Part shown: piece by piece, positions 1 through 8,438 of the stretch
Layout: the number at the start of each line of letters is the position of its first letter
Numbering within the stretch: the first letter of the stretch is position 1
Origin: Halieaceae bacterium
GTDB lineage: Bacteria > Pseudomonadota > Gammaproteobacteria > Pseudomonadales > Halieaceae
DNA: 61,701 bases
Assembly: GCA_016744355.1 (NCBI GenBank)
Contig: JADGEN010000010.1
Location: 1 to 61,701 of the forward strand
Reading direction: 5' to 3'
Made by a program: the position numbers and the translations under genes
Notes under the pieces: model-generated
The model's input: the letters and a program-made list of their open reading frames with translations, nothing else
What the model was told of the DNA's origin: nothing
The model's database searches: none

Positions 1-64
1 ACGATAGCTTAGAGGCTACAAAAAAAGCACTGCGCTGGTTGATCGAAATTGATGTTACTTTCAT
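1..64 (-). CDS. 5' end of an unidentified leftward gene (partial)
   Basis: An ATG on the minus strand at 64-62 is preceded by a good Shine-Dalgarno (GAGGTGG, six or so bases upstream) and opens a frame without stops to the left edge, giving 21 codons that begin MKVTSISINQRSAFF. The remainder lies outside the window, so the product cannot be named. The long AT-rich spacer to its right (65-499) would be its promoter region. The call rests only on the SD/ATG arrangement and the open frame, so it may be wrong. Confidence 0.45.
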   Translation of the reverse strand, partial: MKVTSISINQRSAFFVASKLS

Positions 65-499
65 GATCCACCTCAATGTTTCCCCCACCGGCAAAAAGTT
101 ACCTTTGGTAGCACGCCTAAAGATGTTATGCACAAGATTTTTAAGCTAAAATTTTTTCACCGACTTAGACATCACTTTAAATTCACTGCTTTACGTTAAC
201 TCTCTAACACCTTGTTTTATATAGTAATTTAAACATTGTTCGATTTTTAACCAATCTGAAGAATAGCGCTAAGTCATTGCCCTAGCCGTTCGATTAAACA
301 TCTTACACACAATGTTATCCACAGAATCTGTGGAAAACGTGACAATTTTGTGAACCCACGTTACAGCGATAATCCAGCTCACCTCACCCCATTTCAAAGC
401 TACTATTGATTCCCTCATTAGTATTTATTTGCATCAAAAAGCGCTCTTCACAGGCTGACTACATTGCACGGCTACGGCTGCTGCCCGCCAGTTCGCCCT
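65..499. other. AT-rich intergenic region with DnaA-box-like 9-mers
   Basis: This 435-bp gene-free stretch is visibly richer in A+T than the flanks. It holds TTATGCACA (126-134), TTATCCACA (315-323) and, inverted beside it, TGTGGAAAA (329-337, complement TTTTCCACA); all three fit the relaxed DnaA box TTWTNCACA. A further near match, TTACACACA, is at 303-311. No dnaA, rpmH, mnmG or parAB gene is next to it in the window. It is probably the promoter region of the leftward gene at 1-64, with possible DnaA control or titration. Confidence 0.4.
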
Positions 500-1252
500 C
501 TATGAGCTGGGGGTTTTGTATTGTTCCGCGAGAACCGCCCGGTGGCTCCGACCGATGGAAGCCCTCCCAGAGGGGGCATTGTCATGATCGGGTAGCTCAC
601 TGAATCCGCCTATGTTGTTGTGCAGGCCACCATCAACACGAACTGTTGCACCGGTGATATAGGCAGCCATTGGGGACAGCAGATATACCGCTGCAGAATC
701 AGGGTAGGTATCCAGCCCCGAGGTGGCAATGAATCCCGGTGTCACATGGTTGACACGGACCCCCGCCTGGGCCCACTCAACCGAGGCAGTGGCCGTGAAG
801 TTCTCCTGGCCTGCTCTAGCCGCACCATTGTGTCCCATTCCCGGCATCGCCGGATCATGATCGGCGCCAATATTCACGATGGCACCGCCAAAGCGCTCCA
901 TTGACTGGCGATAGACCTCTCTAGAGAAAAGAAATGTTCCAGTCATGTTGTTGGCAACAACCGCATTCCAGCCATTTAGGCTGATATCGCACAACGGTGA
1001 GGGAAATTGACCGCCGGCACAGTTCACAAGCCCATCTATGCGGCCAAAGTAAGTGATAGCCGCGGCGACTGTGTCAGTCACGCCTGCCTCATCCCGAATA
1101 TCACAGGACCAAACCTCGGCTATGCCCCCATCGTGCAAAATCTCAGCCTGAACTCGTTCAAGTTTGTTGATATCACGCCCGATCAGACCGATAACCCCGC
1201 CCAGCGCCGCAATCTCGTGGGCGATACAGCAACCCAGCTCTTTGTTGTGCAT
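500..1252 (-). pseudogene. Degenerate short-chain dehydrogenase (dienoyl/enoyl-CoA reductase-like)
   Basis: The 250-residue frame is clearly an SDR of the 2,4-dienoyl-CoA reductase/PECR-like type: GLIGRDINKLERVQAEI, GRIDGLVNCAGGQFPSP, AAYITGATVRVDGG. Essential parts are missing. The frame starts inside the first helix (LGCCIAHEIAALGG), so the TGxxxGxG cofactor loop is absent, and no such loop is visible in the upstream bases. The usual catalytic Lys segment (LTKTL in relatives) reads FTATA. About 30 residues between the SGLDTYP and LLSP motifs are deleted without a frameshift. The C-terminal ~35 residues run past the normal family end. I infer a decaying remnant. It lies beside, and divergent from, the GMC oxidoreductase operon. 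Confidence 0.65.
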
Positions 1253-1327
1253 TAAGAAACGATTGGGATTGGCTACCCATGGTCTAGCCGCTTGAACCAG
1301 ATACCACCCTTTAGGGTTTATGCACTA

Positions 1328-1356
1328 TTGACTGGCAACGATCACTGAACAAGAAT
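1328..1356 (+). promoter_or_regulatory. Candidate sigma70 promoter for the GMC/ALDH operon
   Basis: TTGACT (1328-1333) and AAGAAT (1351-1356) are separated by 17 bases, upstream of the GMC gene start at 1390. The -10 match is weak. The 9-mer TCTAGCCGC occurs twice around it (1283-1291 and 1366-1374) in the same orientation, 83 bp apart. Confidence 0.3.
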
Positions 1357-1389
1357 CATTGTCTATCTAGCCGCAGGCAATAAATTTCC

Positions 1390-3030
1390 ATGACTGAACC
1401 CAGTAAAACGTACGACTACATCATTGTTGGAGCGGGCTCCGCCGGTTGTGCCCTCGCCTACCGTCTGTCCAGGGAAGCCAGCCGCAAGGTTCTGATACTG
1501 GAGGCCGGGCCCAAAGACAGCAACCCGATGATCCACATGCCTCTGGGCTTCGCCTTTTTGCTCAAGGACAAGAAGGTCAACTGGTGCTACCAGACCGAGC
1601 CTGAGCCACATATGGATAACCGCAACATCGATTGGCCTCGCGGCAAGGTACTGGGCGGCACCAGCTCCATCAATGGCATGGTTTATATTCGCGGTAACCG
1701 CGCCGATTACGATGACTGGGCGTCACTGGGCAACAACGGCTGGTCCTATGAAGAGGTCATGCCCTACTTCCTGCGCTCCGAGAATAAGGCCGAAGGTGCC
1801 AGCGAGTACCACGGCTACGGCGGTCCTTTATGGGTTGAGAACGTTAAAAATGAAGAGAAGCTGGAATTGGCTGAACTGTTCCTGCAAGCCGCGGTACAAA
1901 CCGGCATGCCCTACAATGAAGATTTTAACGGGGCAACTCAGGACGGTGCTGGATATTATCAACTGAATATCAAAAATGGCACGCGCCAAAGCACGGCCAA
2001 AACCTACCTCAAACTATGCGAGAAGCGCCCCAATCTCACTGTTAAAACCCAGGCGCTTAGCCATCGCATACTCATAGAAGACGGCAAGGCGGTGGGTATT
2101 GAATATGAGCAAACCACAGGTAAAAGCAAAACCCGGATGACCGCCTATGCCAAAAGTGAAATTATACTCTGCGCCGGTGTCATCAATTCACCGCAATTAC
2201 TTGAGCTTTCGGGCATCGGTAGTAAAGAGGTCCTTGAGCCATTGGGCATTGAGCTTGAAAAGGAGCTGCCCGGCGTGGGCGAAAACCTTCAGGACCACCT
2301 CACCATAAACATTCTCCAGGGCCTAAACGGTGTGAGAACGTTTTACGAGGAAACCCGTCCCTTTACACTGATTGGAAACGTGCTCAAATTTTTATTCAGG
2401 CGTCGCGGGCTACTCGCTCACCCGGCCGCTCAGGCGGGACTGTTTTTTCGCACCGATGAAAACCAGGATCGCCCAATGGCCCAGGTACACTTCGCCCCGG
2501 CTGCCAGTGAGGCCGACGCCAAAGGCAATCTGAAAACGGCTCCCGGTACCACGGCCACGGTCTGCCAGCTCAGACCCGAAAGCAGAGGCAGCGTGCACAT
2601 TACCGCGAACAACCCGCAGACCTACCCCAGTATTAAAGCCAACTACCTCTCTACCCAAAGTGACCGCGACACAATGGTCGCTGCCGTACGCAGGGTAAGA
2701 GACGTATTCAAAGCGCCGGCTTTGGACAAATACCGCGGTCAGGAATTTAGTCCCGGAGAGCAGGCCCAGAGCGATGAAGAAATTCTCGACTATGTGCGCG
2801 CCGAGGCTAACTCGGTCTACCACCCCGTGGGCACCTGTAAGATGGGCCATGACGACATGGCAGTTGTGGATGACCGTCTTAGAGTCCACGGCATCGAATC
2901 CCTGCGGGTTGCTGACGCTTCGATCATGCCTACGCTGATTACCGGCAACACCAATGCAACTGCAGTTATGATCGCAGAGAAATGCGCCGACATGCTTCTG
3001 CATGACGCCAAACAGAGGAATAAACAATGA
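1390..3030 (+). CDS. GMC-family FAD-dependent alcohol/choline-type dehydrogenase
   Basis: A 546-aa glucose-methanol-choline oxidoreductase, the usual length for choline/alcohol dehydrogenases of this family. Visible: the N-terminal FAD Rossmann motif GAGSAG (about 14-19) with the acidic end of the second strand (LILEAGP), GMC signature 1 (WPRGKVLGGTSSINGMVYIRG region, about 82-102), signature 2 (GVINSPQLLELSGIG, about 258-272), the active-site His in HPVGTCKMG (about 478) and the conserved Asn of the C-terminal TGNTNA motif (about 520). It oxidises an alcohol to an aldehyde; the substrate is not determinable. Its stop overlaps the aldehyde dehydrogenase start by 4 bp (ATGA), so a two-step alcohol to acid oxidation is likely. 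No signal peptide. Confidence 0.9.
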   Translation: MTEPSKTYDYIIVGAGSAGCALAYRLSREASRKVLILEAGPKDSNPMIHMPLGFAFLLKDKKVNWCYQTEPEPHMDNRNIDWPRGKVLGGTSSINGMVYIRGNRADYDDWASLGNNGWSYEEVMPYFLRSENKAEGASEYHGYGGPLWVENVKNEEKLELAELFLQAAVQTGMPYNEDFNGATQDGAGYYQLNIKNGTRQSTAKTYLKLCEKRPNLTVKTQALSHRILIEDGKAVGIEYEQTTGKSKTRMTAYAKSEIILCAGVINSPQLLELSGIGSKEVLEPLGIELEKELPGVGENLQDHLTINILQGLNGVRTFYEETRPFTLIGNVLKFLFRRRGLLAHPAAQAGLFFRTDENQDRPMAQVHFAPAASEADAKGNLKTAPGTTATVCQLRPESRGSVHITANNPQTYPSIKANYLSTQSDRDTMVAAVRRVRDVFKAPALDKYRGQEFSPGEQAQSDEEILDYVRAEANSVYHPVGTCKMGHDDMAVVDDRLRVHGIESLRVADASIMPTLITGNTNATAVMIAEKCADMLLHDAKQRNKQ

Positions 3031-4475
3031 ATGCACCTACAAAACTGGGCTCCGCCTCGGCTGAGTTGCTATCCATACTCGACACCCAGCGCGCCGCTTT
3101 TAAGGCCGAGGGACCTGTGCAACTGCAAACACGTATCGACCGCATCGATCGTTGTATTGCCATGCTGGTAGACCATCAGGATGCCATTTGTGCTGCCATA
3201 GACCAGGATTTTTCCTGCCGAACAAAACCTGTTTCGCAAATGATGGACATTATGAACTCCATCGGTAGCCTCAAACACGTCAAGAAAAATATCAAAAAGT
3301 GGATGAAAGCAGAAAAACGTTCAGCCCCTATTCCGATGAATTTACTGGGTGCCAAAGCCCATGTTCATTATCAGCCCAAAGGTGTGGTGGGCATCATGAC
3401 ACCATGGAATGTCCCGGTGAATATGATATTCAGCCCCCTGGCCGACGTGTTGGGTGCAGGTAACCGAGCCATGGTGAAACCCTCGGAATACACCCCGAAT
3501 ACCGCCGAGCTGATGAAAAAGCTGTTTAGTGAGTATTTTGAGGAGTCTGAGATTGCCGTGGTAACAGGAGGCCCGGAAGTAGGAGCAGCCTTTAGTGCCC
3601 TGCCGCTGGATCACCTTATTTTCACCGGTGCCGGCAGCATAGGGCGCATGGTTTTAAAATCCGCAGCAGAAAACATGGTGCCGGTAACACTGGAACTTGG
3701 CGGTAAGTCACCAGTCATTGTAAGCGACAGTGCCGACATAGATCAGGCGGCAGAAGGCATCATTACGGGTAAAGCGATGAACGGCGGACAGATCTGCGTC
3801 AGCCCCGACTACGTATTTGTGCCACAGAGCCGCATCGAGGCGTTTATTCACCGCTGCAAAGAAGTCATACGAGAGCAATATCCCACGGTGGCGAATAACC
3901 CCGATTTCGTGGCCTGCATTAACGAACGACATTTTAATCGGGTTAAGGCTTACATCGATGAAGCCGCAGAAAACGGCACACGCATTATTCCCCTGTGTCC
4001 CGAAGGGGAAGATTGGTCATCTGTAGAAGCACACAAAATCCCCCTGCACTTGTTTGTCGACCCTGACGACTCGCTAAAATGTATGCAGGATGAAATTTTC
4101 GGCGCCATCCTCAATATTAAACCTTATACGGATGTGCAGGATGCCATTGACTTCATCAATGAGCGGGAGCGCCCACTCGCGCTTTACTACTTCGGCAAGG
4201 ATAAGGACGAACAGGCCAAGGTCATTGCACAGACCATCTCCGGCGGTGTGTCTGTAAACACCATTGCCATGCATGTGGCCTGCGACGACATGCCTTTTGG
4301 CGGTGTGGGCAGCAGCGGTATGGGCAATTACCGGGGGCGTGATGGCTTTCGCACCTTTAGCCACGCCCGATCTGTATTCCAACAGGGTTTTGTCGATATA
4401 GCCAAGCTTGCTGGCACGCTCCCACCTTACGGGGAAAAAATAGCCAAGATGTTGAATTCACAGATCAAAAAATAG
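3027..4475 (+). CDS. Aldehyde dehydrogenase, coniferyl-aldehyde dehydrogenase (CalB)-like
   Basis: A 482-aa NAD(P)-dependent aldehyde dehydrogenase. The general-base Glu lies in TLELGGKSP (about 223) and the nucleophilic Cys in GGQICVSPDY (about 257). The short spacing between the two, the PWNVPVNMIFSPL segment and the C-terminal MPFGGVGSSGMGNYRGRDGF block match the CalB-like subfamily rather than betaine or succinate-semialdehyde dehydrogenases. It is translationally coupled (ATGA) to the GMC oxidoreductase and should convert that enzyme's aldehyde to the acid. The natural substrate may be a long-chain or aromatic aldehyde; that is inference. Confidence 0.9.
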   Translation: MNAPTKLGSASAELLSILDTQRAAFKAEGPVQLQTRIDRIDRCIAMLVDHQDAICAAIDQDFSCRTKPVSQMMDIMNSIGSLKHVKKNIKKWMKAEKRSAPIPMNLLGAKAHVHYQPKGVVGIMTPWNVPVNMIFSPLADVLGAGNRAMVKPSEYTPNTAELMKKLFSEYFEESEIAVVTGGPEVGAAFSALPLDHLIFTGAGSIGRMVLKSAAENMVPVTLELGGKSPVIVSDSADIDQAAEGIITGKAMNGGQICVSPDYVFVPQSRIEAFIHRCKEVIREQYPTVANNPDFVACINERHFNRVKAYIDEAAENGTRIIPLCPEGEDWSSVEAHKIPLHLFVDPDDSLKCMQDEIFGAILNIKPYTDVQDAIDFINERERPLALYYFGKDKDEQAKVIAQTISGGVSVNTIAMHVACDDMPFGGVGSSGMGNYRGRDGFRTFSHARSVFQQGFVDIAKLAGTLPPYGEKIAKMLNSQIKK

Positions 4476-4488
4476 AGGCTGTGCAGAC

Positions 4489-4815
4489 CTAGTGTAAGGT
4501 TTGGGGACGCTCGCTCACTACCACTGCCTGCACCTGTTTTGCCAGCATCATCACGTGACCCTGCCTGCGCTCCACGCCATCATAGCTGTAGTCGAAACGA
4601 TACTGTCGCCAGATACGCCATCTCAGGGTGGCGTCGCGACTGAGGGACAGCCGCTGTATATGCACACTCTGGTCCAGTAGCTGAAAATCATCGCGCTTGC
4701 TGGCATGCAGTACTGCCTGCACCGCTATCTCACGCACTCTTATGGCGCTGAAGAAAAATAGTCCCAGTGCACCAAACCCAAACAACACCAGCACTTCGCC
4801 CAAGGTAAAATACAT
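4489..4815 (-). CDS. DUF3301 family membrane-anchored protein
   Basis: This 108-aa protein has one N-terminal membrane segment (about 2-24), a basic stretch, then LLDQSVHIQRLSLSRD and WRQYRFDYSYDG, the recognisable DUF3301 pattern. Function is unknown in the family. It ends 13 bp from the converging aldehyde dehydrogenase gene. It precedes no obvious partner apart from the thioesterase and esterase upstream on the same strand, with which it may be cotranscribed. Confidence 0.75.
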   Translation of the reverse strand: MYFTLGEVLVLFGFGALGLFFFSAIRVREIAVQAVLHASKRDDFQLLDQSVHIQRLSLSRDATLRWRIWRQYRFDYSYDGVERRQGHVMMLAKQVQAVVVSERPQTLH

Positions 4816-4833
4816 ATCGAATTCCAGAGCGGT

Positions 4834-5250
4834 TCAGGAAGGTTTTTTAAGACGGCGCATTACGCACTGGAAGCTCAACACAAGCTCTTCACCCACCTGC
4901 AGCTGTCCGCGTAAAAACGTCAGTGAACCGGTGCGCTTAACAACCACACCATTTGCACTTATCCAGTCGCCCCGTTTCGCCGCCGCCATAAAATCGCTGG
5001 TGAAGCTTATAGTCGCGCAGTTCTCCTTCACACCACTGAGGGCAAGCATGGTTGCAGCGTAATCGGCAAAGCACATCAGCACACCGCCGTGCACTGTGCC
5101 CAAGCCATTGCAGTTTTTATGCTGAGCATGAAAACCCAATTGCAAACCTGAATCACTTTTTTTGTAGTAAAATGGGCCTATATCATCTTCTGCCGGGCTC
5201 ACACCTGCCAGTTGTTTGAAACCCTGCGGAACCTGAAACTCACTGCTCAT
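4834..5250 (-). CDS. Hotdog-fold acyl-CoA thioesterase (PaaI-like)
   Basis: The family core is visible: GLGTVHGGVLMCFADYAATML (HGG plus the acidic helix residue), then a strand-rich C-terminal half ending in ELVLSFQCVMRRL. I start it at the ATG at 5250 (MSSEF), which has GGGAG 11 bases upstream, rather than at the GTG 12 bases earlier, which sits on top of that SD. The product is 138 aa, normal for a single-hotdog thioesterase. It probably hydrolyses an acyl- or aryl-CoA. It lies between a DUF3301 protein and a YbfF-like esterase, all leftward. Confidence 0.8.
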   Translation of the reverse strand: MSSEFQVPQGFKQLAGVSPAEDDIGPFYYKKSDSGLQLGFHAQHKNCNGLGTVHGGVLMCFADYAATMLALSGVKENCATISFTSDFMAAAKRGDWISANGVVVKRTGSLTFLRGQLQVGEELVLSFQCVMRRLKKPS

Positions 5251-5323
5251 AATTTTCCACACTCCCTTGACCTGTCATTAATGCCGCCAGCATACGTCCC
5301 TTTTCCCGATTTCGCCACAGGAG

Positions 5324-6121
5324 TCATATTTTGTCAGAAACAAAAAAGCGCCGCGCAATACTGTTAAACAAACGCGGCTTCTGGGCGTGCAGCCAGTGCC
5401 CACAATCCGCCATGACTTTCACGGAAGCCTGCGGAAAAAATCTAATAATACGTTTTCGATGCTGCGGCAGAATGTAATCAGAGTCCGCGCCTTTAACAAA
5501 CAACACCGGTTTGTCAAAGGGATCAACCATTGTCGGGCCTGCGCGTAACAGCCCATAGTTGTGGGTAAACTCCTGCAGATTAAAGCGCCACTGGTAAACG
5601 CCCTGGTCACTTCGAGCCAGGCTCATTAACAAAAATTGAATCAGCATATCCTCCTCGAGGAATGGCACCATGATTTCACGTGCCGCTGAGCGGGATGCCA
5701 CTGCGGCGTCTGCCACGGCTTGCAGGGCTTCCAGCACAGCATCATGGCTGGGTGGATAGGCTACTGGCGCAATGTCGGCGACGCACAGGGAATCTACCCT
5801 GTCGGGTTGCTGCAGGGCCAATTGCATCGCCACCTTGCCCCCCAGCGAATGACCCAAAAAATGTGCGTGATGCAAGCCTTGCTCGATCATCCAGTCTGAA
5901 ACGCAGTCAGCCATAGTGGCAATATCTGCCCCGGCTAGCCAGTCAGACTTGCCATGATTAGGTAAATCAAGGCTGTATACGCGAAAAGCATCTTGCAGTG
6001 CACGGGCAACGCCGCCCAAATTGCTGCCCATGCCAAATAAGCCGTGCATCAGGACAATCGATGGAGTGGCGTCACTGGTCAGCTCGGGGCCAGTGACACT
6101 GTGATAGAGATTTATCGGCAT
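5324..6121 (-). CDS. ybfF: Alpha/beta-hydrolase esterase, YbfF-like
   Basis: A 265-aa alpha/beta hydrolase close in size to E. coli YbfF. Visible: the oxyanion-hole stretch LMHGLFG (about 24-30), the nucleophile elbow GHSLGG (Ser about 92), the acidic region GADSDYI (about 211-217) and the catalytic His in DCGHWLHAQKP (about 242). No signal peptide, so cytoplasmic. The YbfF family acts on short acyl esters, including acyl-CoA-type substrates; the true substrate is unknown. It is divergent from the lipoprotein gene at 6186. Confidence 0.85.
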   Translation of the reverse strand: MPINLYHSVTGPELTSDATPSIVLMHGLFGMGSNLGGVARALQDAFRVYSLDLPNHGKSDWLAGADIATMADCVSDWMIEQGLHHAHFLGHSLGGKVAMQLALQQPDRVDSLCVADIAPVAYPPSHDAVLEALQAVADAAVASRSAAREIMVPFLEEDMLIQFLLMSLARSDQGVYQWRFNLQEFTHNYGLLRAGPTMVDPFDKPVLFVKGADSDYILPQHRKRIIRFFPQASVKVMADCGHWLHAQKPRLFNSIARRFFVSDKI

Positions 6122-6185
6122 TGAACGCTGTGTCTTGAGATAGATTTTGCTAACATGCCCTCACTATAACGGATTGAGATCTAAC

Positions 6186-6953
6186 ATGCGTCTAACAAGC
6201 TTAATTGCAGTCTTCACTCTGGTTCTGGCTGGTTGTGCCAGCGGCCCAACTCACAACCCAACGGTATACCCGTTCAATATCAATAAGGAAGTGTTAGCTA
6301 CCACTGAGGTCAAGACCGTGGTTCTGGCCCACGTAAACCTCGGCGCGCCCTCCAGGTCTTATCTTGAGAAAGAGTCCAAGCGTATCGATGGCATGGTGGA
6401 GAAATACCTGAAAAACAACGGCTACAAGGTTCTGCCACAGCGGGAGTTCAAGCAACACTGGAGTACCGCAGAGCGCGCTTTTGGCAACCCGGTTGACCCT
6501 ACTACCGGCAAGGTCAACATGAAAGCCTTTGCCCAGATAATGACCAGTGTGCGAGACCAGATGAAAAAATCGGGTGTGGATGCCTTTATCTTTACCGATC
6601 TTCTGGAACTGCAAGAATCATTCAGCAACGGCCTTAAGCACCTTGCGCGCTGGGACGGTGTGAGCAGAAAACCTTCGCTGCAAGGCCCTGGCAATGGCGT
6701 CTCTGGCGATTTCGACTGGTACAAACAAGCCTCTGTGGCGTCTCTCCAGATCAGTATTTACAACATTGAGCTGCAGCATTTGTTCAGCAGTCGCGGAGGT
6801 CTGGACGCTACAGACGCTATAGACACCCGTTCTTCCAGTGGCCGCTTTATCCGCCGCCGCAGCATTTTGGAAAACGAAACAAACGTCAACGAAGGTATAG
6901 CGTTGGCTTTTCACCCCTTTATCGAAATGAAAGACTGGCCCGGCAATCCTTGA
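6186..6953 (+). CDS. Uncharacterised lipoprotein
   Basis: I start at MRLTSL (6186, weak GAG upstream) because it places a proper lipoprotein signal with lipobox LAGC at about residues 14-17. The open frame extends 13 codons further upstream, but that would bury the signal. The mature 255-aa protein is soluble and mixed alpha/beta, with no motif I recognise; a segment near the middle (KSGVDAFIFTDLLELQES) is the best-ordered core. It is followed by a hairpin at 6961-6987 and faces the PqqD-like gene. Confidence 0.75.
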   Translation: MRLTSLIAVFTLVLAGCASGPTHNPTVYPFNINKEVLATTEVKTVVLAHVNLGAPSRSYLEKESKRIDGMVEKYLKNNGYKVLPQREFKQHWSTAERAFGNPVDPTTGKVNMKAFAQIMTSVRDQMKKSGVDAFIFTDLLELQESFSNGLKHLARWDGVSRKPSLQGPGNGVSGDFDWYKQASVASLQISIYNIELQHLFSSRGGLDATDAIDTRSSSGRFIRRRSILENETNVNEGIALAFHPFIEMKDWPGNP

Positions 6954-6960
6954 AAAGAGA

Positions 6961-6987
6961 AACACTCCAGAGCAGCGCGGGGGTGTT
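6961..6987. terminator. Bidirectional hairpin between convergent genes
   Basis: AACACTCC (6961-6968) pairs with GGGGTGTT (6980-6987) around an 11-base loop. It is followed by AGTTTAATTT on the plus strand, and on the minus strand by TCTCTTTTC. It lies between the stops of the lipoprotein and the PqqD-like gene, overlapping the latter's stop by two bases. Confidence 0.45.
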
Positions 6988-7384
6988 AGTTTAATTTGCC
7001 TGGAGAGCTATTGTAGCCGTCTTCTACAATCAATTTTTTGGCCTTTTCAACATCAAGCTCTTCAATTGGCAAGGACAAATAATAGGGCAAGGATACAACC
7101 CTAGTACTCAGCCGGACAATGTTACCCTCTTCCAATCGTTCAATGACGGAGTGTAACGTTTCCTCCAAATTTACTGGGGGTTCATGATACTGTCTGGTCA
7201 TATAGTCGATCATTTGCGCTATTGTATGCTGACCATCAGCTAGCGAAACAACAATGCCCAACCATTCATCCAGGGATGTGATGCTTTCCGGGTGATTTAT
7301 GTCAACCAGCGATACCTGGTTATTCTTCCTGGTAAAAATCGCATTTCTGTAAATATATTTCGTATTATCCATAAGGTGAATCAT
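6986..7384 (-). CDS. PqqD-like (RRE-type) winged-helix protein
   Basis: A 132-aa protein whose centre (LADGQHTIAQMIDYMTRQYHEPP ... SVIERLEEGNIVRLS) has the helix-turn-strand pattern of PqqD-like proteins and RiPP recognition elements: a 'D/A-G-x-H/R-T' turn, then two helices, then an L/IV strand. No radical SAM enzyme, cyclodehydratase or PQQ gene is next to it. It is separated from the HupE gene by about 50 bp. The start could be the ATG at 7384 or an in-frame ATG four codons later; neither has a strong SD. Assignment is tentative. Confidence 0.4.
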   Translation of the reverse strand: MIHLMDNTKYIYRNAIFTRKNNQVSLVDINHPESITSLDEWLGIVVSLADGQHTIAQMIDYMTRQYHEPPVNLEETLHSVIERLEEGNIVRLSTRVVSLPYYLSLPIEELDVEKAKKLIVEDGYNSSPGKLN

Positions 7385-7436
7385 CTTTTATAGAAAAGGA
7401 AATCGGCCTTGTTATGCGTCTGCGATGAGGCTCTGG

Positions 7437-8438
7437 CTAAGCTAGCGCCTCCATACCCCGCTGAATACACCACATGGCCGACAAACTACCCAGCACATAA
7501 ACTGGAATAGGCATCATGCGCTGCGGGCGCTCACCCAGAACACGCTTTAACACCTGCCAGATAATTAGTGCACCGAGAATAAACGACAACTGACCAACTT
7601 CAATACCGACATTAAAGAATAACAAAGCCAGCGGTAGATTTTCGTAGGGCAATCCAGTTTCGACCAGTGCTCCCGCAAAGCCCATACCATGCAGCAAACC
7701 AAACCCCCCGGCCAACCACCAGGGGTAGCGCTGCAGCATATCGCCCTTACCTGTACGAGTGAGCTCAACTGCAAGCACGAAAATGCTCACGGCGATGGCA
7801 AACTCCACCCAGGCTACGGGGTAATCAAAATAACCCAGCGTTACCAACGACAGAGTGATACTGTGGCCCACGGTGAATGAGGTGATTGTCCACACCAGGC
7901 GTGAGCCGCCACCTACCAGTAGCAGTAATCCAAAAACGAACAGCAAGTGATCGAAACCACCCCAGATGTGCTCAAAGCCTAGCCCGGTGTAGTCCTTGAC
8001 CACCTCACCCCGCCCCGGCTCCGCTGGCACCACAAATTCGCCGCGTTCGCCATTGAGTACCTGCTGATAGCTACGGCCATCCAACAGGTCGATCATCAAC
8101 ATGGCCGAAGCCTGATTGGCACCCAGTCCCGAGACTGCGAGCTTTTCACCCACCATACCGTCTTCACCCAGGCCATCGCATTGCAGCAACCAGCTAAACA
8201 CTTTGCCTGTTCCTTCAATCTGGGCAGGGCTGACTCTCAATACTTCGCATTGTTCAGGCCAGACTGGCTGCAGCGGAATGCTGGACGTCGCCTGTGCGGG
8301 GGTCTTCCACACAAGGTTGTATTGATGCCCAGCGGTTTCGGTCATTTTCAGTAAAGAGGGGGCGAAGCGATGCGCCTGTGCAGTGTTAGACAGCGCGAAG
8401 ACGACTATCAGACCCACAAAGATACGAAGAAACTTCAT
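7437..8438 (-). CDS. HupE/UreJ-family membrane protein
   Basis: This 333-aa protein has a cleavable signal (ending AQA|H at about 23), a soluble domain of about 150 residues, then a C-terminal block of six to seven membrane helices. The His motifs of the HupE/UreJ_2 family are present: GFEHIWGGFDHLLF, FTVGHSITL and GLLHGMGFAGAL. The family is thought to handle metal ions, by analogy with nickel HupE; the metal here is unknown. It overlaps the parvulin gene by 4 bp, an arrangement I associate with this subfamily, which suggests the parvulin assists its periplasmic domain. Confidence 0.85.
   Translation of the reverse strand: MKFLRIFVGLIVVFALSNTAQAHRFAPSLLKMTETAGHQYNLVWKTPAQATSSIPLQPVWPEQCEVLRVSPAQIEGTGKVFSWLLQCDGLGEDGMVGEKLAVSGLGANQASAMLMIDLLDGRSYQQVLNGERGEFVVPAEPGRGEVVKDYTGLGFEHIWGGFDHLLFVFGLLLLVGGGSRLVWTITSFTVGHSITLSLVTLGYFDYPVAWVEFAIAVSIFVLAVELTRTGKGDMLQRYPWWLAGGFGLLHGMGFAGALVETGLPYENLPLALLFFNVGIEVGQLSFILGALIIWQVLKRVLGERPQRMMPIPVYVLGSLSAMWCIQRGMEALA

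Noticed and set aside
65-499. Chromosomal replication origin
   Set aside because: Only three fair DnaA boxes, no dnaA, rpmH, mnmG or parAB beside them; kept as DnaA-box-like region only.
2410-3036. 208-codon leftward frame antisense to the GMC oxidoreductase
   Set aside because: The GMC signatures, active-site His and Asn lie on the plus strand at the same bases.
6954-7436. RiPP precursor peptide next to the PqqD-like gene
   Set aside because: No short frame with SD and a leader/core pattern was found in the flanking spacers.
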